From positions 3,440,001-3,504,000 of the forward strand of contig NZ_JBBOPI010000001.1 in the NCBI RefSeq assembly GCF_038003525.1: a stretch of 64,000 bases of DNA. Direction: 5' to 3'. The DNA comes from Solibacillus sp. FSL H8-0538. Its GTDB lineage: Bacteria > Bacillota > Bacilli > Bacillales_A > Planococcaceae. Below are positions 1-8,167 of this stretch, piece by piece. Each line of letters starts with the position of its first letter. The first letter of the stretch is position 1. The position numbers and the translations under genes were made by a program. Below the pieces are notes generated by a model. The model was given only the letters and a program-made list of their open reading frames with translations, searched no databases and was not told where the DNA came from.

Positions 1-286
1 CTTCTAGCAGTAACATACGGAAGTCCTTATCACGATGCTTATACCCTAATCCTTGAATATGTAAATGGTAGTGGCAAAGCTCATGTAAAATAATGCCCCG
101 CAATTCATCTATTCCAAAATAATCATACAGCTTTTTATTTAGTTCTATATTATGTGATCTTAACAAGTATCGGCCTCCCGTTGATTTTAAACGGTTATTG
201 AAATAGGCATTATGTAAAAACGGCCGATTAAAATACTGTAATGATAAATCTTCTACTAATTGTTGGGCTTGTTCATCCGTCAACAT
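1..286 (-). CDS. SprT-like zinc metalloprotease-fold protein, 3' end outside window
   Basis: This is the first 95 codons of a SprT-family protein; the C-terminus lies beyond the left edge. The zinc-binding HExxH motif is visible as [11 protein letters not shown] at about residues 74-84. The start ATG at 286 follows a strong GGGGGAGAG ribosome-binding site. In B. subtilis the orthologue ydcK neighbours tex (ydcI), as here, so the family call is supported by both motif and synteny. The family's cellular role in bacteria is poorly defined. The gene was not in the supplied translations because it is truncated. Confidence 0.85.
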   Translation of the reverse strand, partial: MLTDEQAQQLVEDLSLQYFNRPFLHNAYFNNRLKSTGGRYLLRSHNIELNKKLYDYFGIDELRGIILHELCHYHLHIQGLGYKHRDKDFRMLLLE

Positions 287-297
287 CTCTCCCCCTT

Positions 298-381
298 AAC
301 ATGGCACATCTTTCCCCAAAAATAGAGCAAGCTGATGTCCTATTTTATGTTGTTAAGAACGTTACACTTTCTCAAGCAAAA
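298..381 (+). repeat. Family A element, copy 1 (diverged)
   Basis: This diverged copy keeps the core CTGATGTCCTATT and a weak second hairpin, and it ends at the A-run of the tex terminator. It lies between the sprT-like start and the tex stop, antisense to both genes. Confidence 0.5.
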
Positions 382-407
382 AAGTGCGCACGAAAATCTG
401 CGCACTT
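378..407 (-). terminator. Intrinsic terminator of tex
   Basis: A 9-bp stem (AAGTGCGCA / TGCGCACTT) is followed on the minus strand by TTTTTT, just after the tex stop codon. Confidence 0.8.
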
Positions 408-413
408 ACTATT

Positions 414-2585
414 TTAGTCCATTTGAGCTTCTGGTGGTAGCATTGTCAAAGAAATACGGCCTTTATTTGCTTCTACCTTTTCTACCCAAACGGTTACGAT
501 GTCACCAAGAGCAACTACTTCAAGCGGATGCTTGATTCTACGCTTTTGCAGCTTTGAAATATGCACTAAACCATCCTGCTTCACACCGATATCAACGAAA
601 GCACCGAAGTCCACAACATTGCGGACTGTCCCTTGTAGCTCCATACCTACTTGTAAATCTTCCATCTTTAATACATCCGTTTTTAGAAGCGGCTGCGGGA
701 ATGCATCACGGGGATCACGCGAAGGCTTCATTAATGTATCGACAGTATCCTTCACGGTTACTTCGCCCACGTTTAATGTAGCACTTAGCTCTTGTACATT
801 TAGCTTACAAATTGCTTCTTCTGCTTTTTTCGTGCCAACATCCTTTTTCGTAATACCCGCTACTTTTAAAATTTCCTCCGCTAGCTTATAGCTTTCCGGG
901 TGAATACCTGTTGCATCTAGTGGATTTTTTGCCTCCGCAATACGCAAGAAGCCAATTGCCTGTTCAAATGTTTTTGCACCAAGACGCGGAATTTTCTTTA
1001 GCTGCGCACGAGAAGTGAATTTTCCTGCTTCGCCGCGGACATTGACGATATTTTCGGCGACTGTTTTTGATAAACCTGAAACGTATTGTAATAGCGAAGC
1101 AGACGCTGTATTTACATCAACTCCAACTTGGTTAACAGCTGTTTCTACAATAAATGTTAAAGAGTCTGCTAACTGTTTTTGCGATACATCATGCTGATAC
1201 TGGCCAACACCAACTGCTTTTGGCTCAATTTTCACAAGCTCTGATAATGGATCTTGTAGACGACGCGCAATCGATATGGCACTACGCTGCTCCACCTGTA
1301 AATCTGGGAACTCGGCACGTGCCACATCCGATGCAGAATATACCGATGCACCGGCTTCATTAACAATAACGTAAGCAGCATCCGTTTCAACTTCTTTCAA
1401 TAGGTCTGCGATAAATTGTTCTGTCTCACGAGAGGCTGTTCCATTGCCAATCGCAATAATGCTAATCGGATACTTTTTAAGAATTTCTTTTACGACCGCT
1501 TTTGATTTTACGATATCAGGCTTTGGTGGATGTGGATAAATCGCTGTCACTTCTAGCATTTTTCCAGTTTCATCGACAACAGCTAGTTTACAGCCTGTAC
1601 GGTATGCTGGGTCTACCCCTAATACCATTTTCCCACGCATAGGTGGCTGCAGTAATAAATTACGTAAGTTCTCAGAGAAAATATGAATAGCCTGCGCTTC
1701 CCCTTTAGCTGTTAACTCTCCGCGTAACTCCCGTTCAATCGATGGCTGGATAAGACGCTTATAGCTATCCGCAATAGCAAGCTTCACTTCATCCACCGAT
1801 GTCCCGCTAAAATTGCGTGGAATCCACTGTTGTTCCATGATTTGAGTTGCTCGCTCAAGTGGTACCTGAATAGCCGCACGAAGAATATCCTCTTTTTCCC
1901 CACGATTAATCGCTAAAATACGGTGTGGTACAATACGGTGAATAGGTTCCTCATATTGATAATACATTTCAAACACTTGCTTTTCGTCTTCTTCTGCATT
2001 TTTTACAGACGTTTCAAGTTTCCCTTCGCGCCAGGATAGCTGACGTAACTTATCACGCACTCCCGCATCATCTGCAAAACGCTCGGCTATAATATCACGT
2101 GCTCCATTTAGTGCATCCTCTACGGTTGAAACACCATTTTCTTCATTAAGAAATGAAGCAGCGATAGTCGCGATGTCCCCCTTAGTAAATTGCATTATTT
2201 TATCTGCGAGCGGTTCCAGACCACGCTCTTTTGCAATCGTTGCTTTCGTACGGCGTTTTTGCTTATACGGACGATATAAATCTTCCACGCGCTGCAAGAT
2301 TGTTGCACCATTAATTGCTGTAATTAACTCTTCTGTTAGCTTGCCTTGCTCCTCGATTAAACGTGATACTTCTTCTTTTCGATTTTCTAGTTGCTGTATG
2401 TAATGATAGCGATCTTCCACCGCTTTAATTTGAACTTCATCTAATGAACCCGTCGCTTCTTTTCGGTAACGTGCAATGAACGGCACAGTATTGCCATCCT
2501 CTAAAAGTTTAATGACCGTTTCTGCCTGATGCGGCTTTACTTTTGCATCGTTTGCAATGATTTGTAGCATTTGTTTATGTTCCAT
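414..2585 (-). CDS. tex: Tex, S1-domain RNA-binding transcription accessory protein
   Basis: This 723-residue protein has the full Tex architecture: an N-terminal helical Tex domain, a YqgF/RNase H-like domain (LGVDPAYRTGCKLAVVD, about 325-340), helix-hairpin-helix motifs (about 500-570) and a C-terminal S1 domain (about 645-715, GTVRNVVDFGAFVDIGVKQD). Tex binds nucleic acid and associates with the transcription machinery; in several bacteria it affects toxin expression or stress tolerance. The start ATG follows AAGGGTAGTGG. It is monocistronic, with its own terminator. Length and domains are normal for the family. The B. subtilis counterpart is ydcI. Confidence 0.95.
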   Translation of the reverse strand: MEHKQMLQIIANDAKVKPHQAETVIKLLEDGNTVPFIARYRKEATGSLDEVQIKAVEDRYHYIQQLENRKEEVSRLIEEQGKLTEELITAINGATILQRVEDLYRPYKQKRRTKATIAKERGLEPLADKIMQFTKGDIATIAASFLNEENGVSTVEDALNGARDIIAERFADDAGVRDKLRQLSWREGKLETSVKNAEEDEKQVFEMYYQYEEPIHRIVPHRILAINRGEKEDILRAAIQVPLERATQIMEQQWIPRNFSGTSVDEVKLAIADSYKRLIQPSIERELRGELTAKGEAQAIHIFSENLRNLLLQPPMRGKMVLGVDPAYRTGCKLAVVDETGKMLEVTAIYPHPPKPDIVKSKAVVKEILKKYPISIIAIGNGTASRETEQFIADLLKEVETDAAYVIVNEAGASVYSASDVARAEFPDLQVEQRSAISIARRLQDPLSELVKIEPKAVGVGQYQHDVSQKQLADSLTFIVETAVNQVGVDVNTASASLLQYVSGLSKTVAENIVNVRGEAGKFTSRAQLKKIPRLGAKTFEQAIGFLRIAEAKNPLDATGIHPESYKLAEEILKVAGITKKDVGTKKAEEAICKLNVQELSATLNVGEVTVKDTVDTLMKPSRDPRDAFPQPLLKTDVLKMEDLQVGMELQGTVRNVVDFGAFVDIGVKQDGLVHISKLQKRRIKHPLEVVALGDIVTVWVEKVEANKGRISLTMLPPEAQMD

Positions 2586-2719
2586 TTTTCCACTACCCTT
2601 CTTTGTTTATTACATTTATCCCGCATTTCCGAGGAATAATACCCATGCTGATTGAAGTTCCACTTTATTTTACCATTTGATTACACTTGAACGTAAGTTA
2701 GTTCCATTCGATAAACCTA

Positions 2720-2768
2720 CCTTACTCGCGAAAGCAGGCAAATTGATGTCCTTTCATGAACACTAAAA
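2720..2768 (+). repeat. Family A element, truncated copy
   Basis: The segment has ACTCGCG...GCAGG, then ATTGATGTCCTTTC and AACACTAAAAA. It matches the shortened copy at 53270, which also lacks hairpin 2, and it runs straight into the next terminator. Confidence 0.45.
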
Positions 2769-2798
2769 AACGAGTCTACTTTTTATAAAGTAGACTCG
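2764..2798 (-). terminator. Intrinsic terminator downstream of the rsbT region
   Basis: A 12-bp stem (CGAGTCTACTTT / AAAGTAGACTCG) with a T-run on the minus strand. It would end transcripts coming from rsbT. Confidence 0.8.
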
Positions 2799-2799
2799 T

Positions 2800-3005
2800 A
2801 GTATAAGAACATAATGAACACCACCACTCGAGTCAAAATTGAATAATTCATCAAGCGCTTGGTAGGTAAGCGCCCTCTCCATTACCTCTAATACATCTTC
2901 TGCTCGTACGTCTAAATAAATTACTATGAAGATCGCCGTAACTCGGTCGTTAATGCTTCAACCGCCGATTTTAATATCGTAGTCCCCGTTCTATTATTCC
3001 ATTAG
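2800..3005 (-). pseudogene. Possible decayed coding relic downstream of rsbT, family not recognised
   Basis: On the minus strand two overlapping frames carry protein-like stretches: one has GTTILKSAVEALTTELRR, the other YLDVRAEDVLEVMERALTYQ. Neither has a start codon with a ribosome-binding site, and stops interrupt both. The pattern suggests a frameshifted remnant. In B. subtilis, rsbU, rsbV, rsbW and sigB would lie here, but I could not match the residues to any of them. This could be chance in non-coding DNA. Confidence 0.25.
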
Positions 3006-3075
3006 AAACTCAAACCGCCCATGTTTTATTATATAAAAAACGTTTAATTTCCCTAGTACTCTAAATTATTTTCTG

Positions 3076-3474
3076 CTAAATCCATTTCTCTACTCGAATG
3101 GTTGTCCCTTTGTTGACGAAAGATTGAACATCCATATCGTCCATCAATTGTCGCACTCCTGGTAAACCCGCACCTAAGCCGCCTGATGTCGAATAACCAA
3201 CCTCCATTACCTTGCGTACGTCTCCTATTCCAGGCCCTTTGTCTGAAGCTGTAATTCTAATTCCTTCTCTATCATTTTCGCTAATTCTTTCTATTGTAAT
3301 CTTACCTGCACGAGCATATAAGTAAATATTACGTGCCAGTTCACAAATCGTTGTCGTAATCTTTGCCTGATCAAGTGTACCAAATCCCACAGACTTAGCT
3401 TCGTTACGACCGAGTTGACGTGCCGCTACAATATCCCATTCCGTGCTTATCTCAATAATAGCCTTTTTACTCAT
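3076..3474 (-). CDS. rsbT: RsbT, switch serine/threonine kinase
   Basis: This 132-residue GHKL-type kinase is very close to B. subtilis RsbT across its length: TEWDIVAARQLGRNEAKSVG near the N-terminus, the N-box ELARNIYLYA, the ADP-binding DKGPGIGD and the STSGGLGAGLPGVRQLMDD lid. In known systems RsbT phosphorylates the stressosome proteins RsbS and RsbR, is released, and activates the phosphatase RsbU. Here none of rsbR, rsbS, rsbU, rsbV, rsbW or sigB is present. ATG at 3474 is preferred because GGGGG lies 6 nt upstream; an in-frame GTG precedes it. The protein shows no damage. Confidence 0.93.
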   Translation of the reverse strand: MSKKAIIEISTEWDIVAARQLGRNEAKSVGFGTLDQAKITTTICELARNIYLYARAGKITIERISENDREGIRITASDKGPGIGDVRKVMEVGYSTSGGLGAGLPGVRQLMDDMDVQSFVNKGTTIRVEKWI

Positions 3475-3822
3475 CACTGTCCCCCAATTCCAGTTGGAGA
3501 TTCATTGGTGCTTGAATAATCCCTTTTTGATTCATTTCGAAAATATACTTTCACAAGTTACAATCAATTAATAGCAACAATTACGATACTTCTATCTATT
3601 AATATACCGAAGCAACCAGTCTATAGTATCCAACTAAGTATAGTACGATTTTTAGTTATATCGTTAAATTTTTAAATATTTTAAATATTTAATTGATTAT
3701 AATACAAAGAACCAAAAATTACTCGTTAAACATTCTACCTTTGAATAATATATTTACTTGTTTATACTTTCGTTGTATCACATATCGTTTTAAGTTTTTC
3801 GATTATTTTAAGAAAAGAATAT
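3475..3822. other. AT-rich intergenic region between endoA and rsbT
   Basis: rsbR and rsbS would sit here in B. subtilis. I see no intact gene. A 22-codon minus-strand frame starting near 3536 ends at 3470, overlapping the rsbT start codon in ATGAGTAA fashion; its C-terminus reads LQLELGDSDE. It may be the tail of a lost rsbS or simply leader sequence. The rest is very AT-rich and probably carries the rsbT promoter. Confidence 0.4.
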
Positions 3823-3860
3823 GAAAAAACATCGAAACAAGTTGTTTCGATGTTTTTTGG
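3823..3860 (-). terminator. Intrinsic terminator of the alr-endoAI-endoA operon
   Basis: A 10-bp stem (ACATCGAAAC / GTTTCGATGT) with a 5-nt loop. It is flanked by A- and T-runs, so it can work in both directions. Confidence 0.85.
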
Positions 3861-3872
3861 TTTTTTTATGTA

Positions 3873-4223
3873 TTAAAATTTAACTAGCCCTAAACTGATT
3901 TCAAGTGCAACATCTACTTTTTCCATCAATTGTGCATCAAGCTGTGTAATGCGATCTGTTAACCGCGACTTATCAATTGTACGCAATTGCTCAAGCAAAA
4001 TTACCGAGTCCCGCTCAAAGCCATATTTTTTGGCATTGATTTCAACATGTGTTGGTAATTTTGCTTTTTGAATTTGCGCAGTAATTGCAGCAATGATGAC
4101 AGTAGGACTGAATCGATTTCCTATATCATTTTGGATTATTAATACGGGTCTAGTACCACCTTGTTCAGAACCTACAACAGGTGAAAGGTCTGCAAAAAAA
4201 ACGTCTCCACGCTTTACAATCAA
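3873..4223 (-). CDS. ndoA: EndoA (MazF family) mRNA interferase toxin
   Basis: This 116-residue protein is almost identical in pattern to B. subtilis EndoA/Ndo[21 protein letters not shown] with the catalytic Arg region, [15 protein letters not shown], and the C-terminal [13 protein letters not shown]. It is a MazF-type, ribosome-independent endoribonuclease; the B. subtilis enzyme cuts at UACAU. It lies 4 nt downstream of its antitoxin gene and shares an operon with alr, the conserved Bacillales arrangement. The terminator at 3823-3860 closes the operon. Confidence 0.95.
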   Translation of the reverse strand: MIVKRGDVFFADLSPVVGSEQGGTRPVLIIQNDIGNRFSPTVIIAAITAQIQKAKLPTHVEINAKKYGFERDSVILLEQLRTIDKSRLTDRITQLDAQLMEKVDVALEISLGLVKF

Positions 4224-4227
4224 ATTG

Positions 4228-4521
4228 TCATCCCCCGCTTACGAGACGCTCCACCATATGTTCCGCTTCATACTCTGCATGTAAACATTCACTACAAATA
4301 GACAGATTTATGTGCGACATTTCCACATAGCCTTTCATTAAAGCTTCCCGTATTTGATTTGGTTGCTTATGCTTCGTAAATTTACGAGTTGATAGATACG
4401 TAATATCTTCGTCGCTTACAAAACTACTCCCAAAAGTCCGTTGAAATTGAACAAACATTTCTTCTGGCAGTCCTACAAATACTTTTTTCATTACAACATC
4501 GTCTAATTTCTTTGCGTACAC
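4228..4521 (-). CDS. ndoAI: EndoAI, antitoxin of EndoA
   Basis: This is the antitoxin partner of EndoA. The C-terminal half that wraps the toxin is well kept ([12 protein letters not shown] and [16 protein letters not shown]). The N-terminal ribbon-helix-helix portion starts normally ([14 protein letters not shown]), but its second helix is replaced by a different sequence of similar length ([17 protein letters not shown]), so DNA binding may differ from B. subtilis. The start is set at GTG 4521 because TGGAGGTG lies 6 nt upstream; a longer frame opens at 4539, and an internal ATG at 4491 is possible. Confidence 0.88.
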   Translation of the reverse strand: MYAKKLDDVVMKKVFVGLPEEMFVQFQRTFGSSFVSDEDITYLSTRKFTKHKQPNQIREALMKGYVEMSHINLSICSECLHAEYEAEHMVERLVSGG

Positions 4522-4666
4522 AACAAGCACCTCCACCAAAACGTACCATTTTACATTCCTAGTTCATTTTAGCATTGAATAGAAACGATTAAAAGACAAG
4601 AAAATAAAAAAACTGACAATTCTTGTATTTATAGGTTCGTTTTATGGAGTTTTATATCGAAATTAC

Positions 4667-5788
4667 TTACTTAATATAGATTCTTGGCACTCTTGACGTA
4701 ATAATACACGGTACTTCATAGTTGATTGTTTCGACTTTTGTCGCCCAATCATCTAATGTAATCTCTTCTCCCTGCTGCTTACCGACTAATGTAACTCTCT
4801 CTCCAACATTATATGCTGCGGGTAATAAAATCATACATTGATCCATACAAATTCGCCCAATAATTGGCGAACGCTTGCCATCAACTAATACGTCTTGACC
4901 GCTAAGCTTACGAATCATACCGTCTGCATAACCAATCGGAATCGTACCAATATAGCAATCGTCCGCTGCTGTAAATGTTGCGCCGTAGCCAACTGATTGA
5001 CCAGCGTGCAATTTTTTCACATGCACAAGTTCTGTTTCAAGTGCAAGTGCCGGGCGGAGTGGAAATGGTAGCACTTCTCCAACATAAGAAGAAGGAAGCA
5101 GACCATACATTGAAATACCGAAACGAACTGCATCAAACTGTAAAGATGAATGCTTAATTAATGCTGTTGCAGTATTTGCTACATGTACAAGCCTCGGTTT
5201 TTCAGGGAGATATTGTAAAAGTTCTTTAAATTTATCAACTTGCTTGTCGAAATACAGTGTTTCTTCTTCGTCAGCCGTAGCAAAATGCGTAAATATTCCA
5301 TCTACACTAAATTGTGCAGTCGATGTAATTATTTCATATAGTTGGAGTAGCTCTTCTAGCGAATTAACGCCAATTCTACCCATCCCCGTGTCGATTTTTA
5401 TATGGAGTTTTACAGGACTTTGTAGCGACTTTATTTGTTGGGCTTGTTCCACCCATTGTACTGAAAATACTGCTAATGTAATGTTTTCACTTGCTGCATA
5501 AGGGATGAATGAAATTGGCGTAGCGCCTAGTACTAAAATATCAATATGCGCAAAGTGTTGGCGTATGCGCACTGCTTCATCCGGTGTTGCAACAGCCAGC
5601 ATCACTGCCCCCGCTTCTATTGCTGCTGCTGCTACTTGAATATCACCGTGTCCATATGCATTCGCTTTTACAACCGCAATAATATCTACATGTGGCTGCA
5701 AATAATTGCGTAGTGACTGAATATTTGCTTTGATTGCTTGTAAATCAATAAGGGCTTTTGTTGGACGATAATACGTTAAGTTTTCCAT
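4667..5788 (-). CDS. alr: Alanine racemase
   Basis: PLP-dependent alanine racemase, 373 residues, which makes D-alanine for peptidoglycan. The PLP lysine is in VVKANAYGHGD (about 39-49), and the catalytic Tyr region is QSVGYGATF (about 264). PIGYADG and GRICMDQ are also present. It is first in the alr-endoAI-endoA group, 128-146 nt upstream of the antitoxin depending on the antitoxin start used, with no clear terminator between. With ddl and murF at 13-16 kb, the window covers D-Ala supply, D-Ala-D-Ala ligation and its addition to the muropeptide. Confidence 0.96.
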   Translation of the reverse strand: MENLTYYRPTKALIDLQAIKANIQSLRNYLQPHVDIIAVVKANAYGHGDIQVAAAAIEAGAVMLAVATPDEAVRIRQHFAHIDILVLGATPISFIPYAASENITLAVFSVQWVEQAQQIKSLQSPVKLHIKIDTGMGRIGVNSLEELLQLYEIITSTAQFSVDGIFTHFATADEEETLYFDKQVDKFKELLQYLPEKPRLVHVANTATALIKHSSLQFDAVRFGISMYGLLPSSYVGEVLPFPLRPALALETELVHVKKLHAGQSVGYGATFTAADDCYIGTIPIGYADGMIRKLSGQDVLVDGKRSPIIGRICMDQCMILLPAAYNVGERVTLVGKQQGEEITLDDWATKVETINYEVPCIITSRVPRIYIK

Positions 5789-5877
5789 TTTGCATATACC
5801 TTCTTTTACTAGTATTAAACTACTTCGACTGAATTCTACCTATTTTTTAGATTTATTTTAGTAAGTAGATGTTACAT

Positions 5878-6879
5878 TTACTTCATACTATCTTCTGTAA
5901 CAGAGGCAGCAACCTCCATCATTTCTTCTCTAGATAACTTAGTAGAAGCAATAAAGAATGAGACACCATCCTTTTCCCAGCTAATTGAATGATCTGTCAT
6001 AGCTCCAATCGTAAATCCTAAATCAGCTGGATCTCCAGGAGAGAATACAGGCAATGTCGTTTCATTATACACAACTGGTTGTTGCATTAATGTAAACGGT
6101 TTTTCTCCTTCAAACGTTAAAATAACTCGCTCTACTCCATTATCATTTATAGACTGAGTATCTACAAGCTTTGTATGATCCCAATTTAACTCTGGGTAAT
6201 GTGTACGGAACTCCTCGCTCTCTATATCGGCTGCTGCTGTTTCTTTTTCTTCATTTTCCGTAAACTTTTCAACGGCATATTCTTCTGCTTTATGCTTGGC
6301 ACCTAAATCAATTGAATTAAAAGTAATGACGACTTGCTCCTCAAGCGCCTCATTCATAATGCTAACACGTGTAGGCAACATTGTTTTTTTGTCGACAATA
6401 ATTTGCTGAACAGGTAAAGCCGTTTTTTCGCGATTACGTGTTGCTACTTCAAAAACATAGTGTTTTTCTTCTTCCTTCATGACGGCTGCCTCATCAGATA
6501 ATAAATCCTCTGCTAATGCACCAATTAAATATGCTTGGCTATTTTGCTTTGGCCAATCACTTTGGAACTTATACGTTTTTCGTAGTGATGGGGTAACAAC
6601 AAACACCCCTTCTTTGTTTCGCACAATCATTTGTGTAACATCCTCACCTTGCTCTTTCACCGTCACACGGTAAAAATCAGGCTTTGTATGCCAAACATTT
6701 ACATCATATACCCGTGGCTCACTTCCTGTTTTCACTTCCATAGATGCACTTAGCTCATACCCTTTTGCGTCATTCCACTTTTCATTTGCTTTGTGTACAA
6801 CATCCTCCTGTGATGCTTTTCCACAAGCACTTAGCACCACCATACAAATAACGAGCAAAGCGACTATCCGGAATTTCAT
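5878..6879 (-). CDS. YdcC-like outer-surface lipoprotein (LolA-like fold)
   Basis: This 333-residue lipoprotein has a signal peptide ending in the lipobox LSAC (Cys about 19). Its body resembles the LolA/LppX-like YdcC (sporulation protein YdcC) family, with sequences such as QMIVRNKEGVFVVTPSLRK and GALAEDLLSDEAAVM. It is expected to be anchored outside the membrane; its biochemical role is not established. It lies between acpS and alr, as in B. subtilis, 65 nt after acpS, and is probably cotranscribed with it. Confidence 0.85.
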   Translation of the reverse strand: MKFRIVALLVICMVVLSACGKASQEDVVHKANEKWNDAKGYELSASMEVKTGSEPRVYDVNVWHTKPDFYRVTVKEQGEDVTQMIVRNKEGVFVVTPSLRKTYKFQSDWPKQNSQAYLIGALAEDLLSDEAAVMKEEEKHYVFEVATRNREKTALPVQQIIVDKKTMLPTRVSIMNEALEEQVVITFNSIDLGAKHKAEEYAVEKFTENEEKETAAADIESEEFRTHYPELNWDHTKLVDTQSINDNGVERVILTFEGEKPFTLMQQPVVYNETTLPVFSPGDPADLGFTIGAMTDHSISWEKDGVSFFIASTKLSREEMMEVAASVTEDSMK

Positions 6880-6944
6880 TTCTTCATCCTTTCTCCATTC
6901 TACTCCGATAAATCAGCATATGGAGATAACATAAAAATTATGTA

Positions 6945-7298
6945 TTAATTCATTAATACAACCTGCGCAGCTGCTACTTGATTTGTATGCGTAATTGAAA
7001 TAAATGCATTTGCTAGCTGCTCGTCAAAAAATAACACTGGCTTCCCGCTGTCATCTTTTAATATTTCAATTTGCTGTAGCTCGCAGCCTTTCCCAATGCC
7101 CGTACCATTTGCTTTCGCATATGCTTCTTTTGCAGCAAAACGCCCTGCTAAAAACTCGATTTTACGCGAGAGAGATAATGTGTCAAAAATCTCTAATTCT
7201 CGCGGAGTTAAAATTCGTTGCTGAAATTTTTCTGAGCGATTCATCGCCTTTTCTATACGTTGTAATTCTACAATATCCAATCCAATTCCTTTAATCAT
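6945..7298 (-). CDS. acpS: Holo-[acyl-carrier-protein] synthase
   Basis: Phosphopantetheinyl transferase of the AcpS family, 117 residues. It moves 4'-phosphopantetheine from CoA to apo-ACP. The Mg-binding GIGLDIVELQRI at the N-terminus and LAGRFAAKEAYAKANGTG (about 50-67) are diagnostic. The start follows GGAAGAAAC. The gene precedes ydcC and alr, as in related genomes. Confidence 0.96.
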   Translation of the reverse strand: MIKGIGLDIVELQRIEKAMNRSEKFQQRILTPRELEIFDTLSLSRKIEFLAGRFAAKEAYAKANGTGIGKGCELQQIEILKDDSGKPVLFFDEQLANAFISITHTNQVAAAQVVLMN

Positions 7299-7348
7299 CT
7301 AAGTTTCTTCCTTTCATTTCTTAGTCATTCCAATGTATAATAATTTTA

Positions 7349-7437
7349 TTAGAAAGACATATACCGACCAAAGATAGGTCGAGATGATGTCTTTGCTTAT
7401 GCAGATAACCTAAAACCTTACATTCTTATCTGCTAAA
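7349..7437 (+). repeat. Family A element in the rhomboid gene 5' region
   Basis: The element starts TTAGAAAGACAT. Hairpin 1 is CGACC / GGTCG and hairpin 2 is GCAGATA / TATCTGC, both changed in both arms relative to other copies. This is the only copy placed directly in front of a start codon, 13 nt before the rhomboid ATG and overlapping the spacing to its ribosome-binding site. No terminator follows. Confidence 0.7.
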
Positions 7438-7450
7438 TCGAGGTGGAAAA

Positions 7451-8056
7451 ATGTTTATTCGTAGAGAAAATTTCAAGCAATATATTCGACTGTATCCGGT
7501 CGTCTCCACAATTATCACCATTAACATAATTGTTTTTATTATTACACTCCTACCAGGTTTTGGCGATGAAATCCTTTATGCCGGCATGAGCGTCAATGGA
7601 TTAATCGCTGAGGGCGAATGGTGGCGCATTATTACGTCGATGTTTTTACATGGCGGCTTTATGCATGTACTGTTTAATATGTTTTCACTATTTTTATTTG
7701 GACCAGAACTTGAAAATATTGCAGGCAAAATTCGCTTTTTAACAGTTTATTTCCTTGCTGGCATTTTTGGAGCAGCCGCAACATTTGTAACGCAAGACGC
7801 ATTATATGCTAGTGTTGGCGCAAGTGGTGCGATCTTCGGAATTATTGGTGCATTTGGTGCGCTCGTATTTTACACGCACAAATCTTTCCCTCAACTACGC
7901 CAAATTATTTTACCGATTATCGTCATTAGTGTTATTATGACCTTTTTACAACCAAATATTAATGCTGCTGCCCATTTAGGTGGCCTCGTTGCCGGCTTTG
8001 TATTAGGACTTGTTTATTTTAATCCCAAAAATATGCTGCGCTGGCGTATGAAATAA
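7451..8056 (+). CDS. Rhomboid family intramembrane serine protease
   Basis: This 201-residue membrane protein has about six transmembrane segments. The catalytic Ser is in ASVGASGAIFG (about 118-128) and the catalytic His in NAAAHLGGLVAGF (about 174-186); the L1 loop WWRIITSMFLHGGFMHVLFN is also present. Rhomboids cleave transmembrane substrates within the bilayer. It corresponds in position to B. subtilis ydcA, and is divergent from acpS. ATG at 7451 follows GAGGTGG. It is short for the family and lacks extra soluble domains. Confidence 0.92.
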   Translation: MFIRRENFKQYIRLYPVVSTIITINIIVFIITLLPGFGDEILYAGMSVNGLIAEGEWWRIITSMFLHGGFMHVLFNMFSLFLFGPELENIAGKIRFLTVYFLAGIFGAAATFVTQDALYASVGASGAIFGIIGAFGALVFYTHKSFPQLRQIILPIIVISVIMTFLQPNINAAAHLGGLVAGFVLGLVYFNPKNMLRWRMK

Positions 8057-8121
8057 AGGGGGCTTACAAAGTACAGGACGTACTAGCGGCGACATTAATC
8101 AGCCTGCCTCCTAAATGCGAG

Positions 8122-8166
8122 AAAAAGGACATCTGCTCATGAATTTTCACGGGAGATGTCCTTTTT
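8122..8166. terminator. Bidirectional terminator between rhomboid gene and ydbT
   Basis: A 13-bp stem (AAAAAGGACATCT / AGATGTCCTTTTT) serves both convergent genes. Confidence 0.85.
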
Positions 8167-8167
8167 C

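Noticed and set aside
8107-8166. Family A copy at the rhomboid/ydbT terminator because of GATGTCCT
   Set aside because: The octamer is part of the terminator stem and the rest of family A is missing, so this is probably coincidence.
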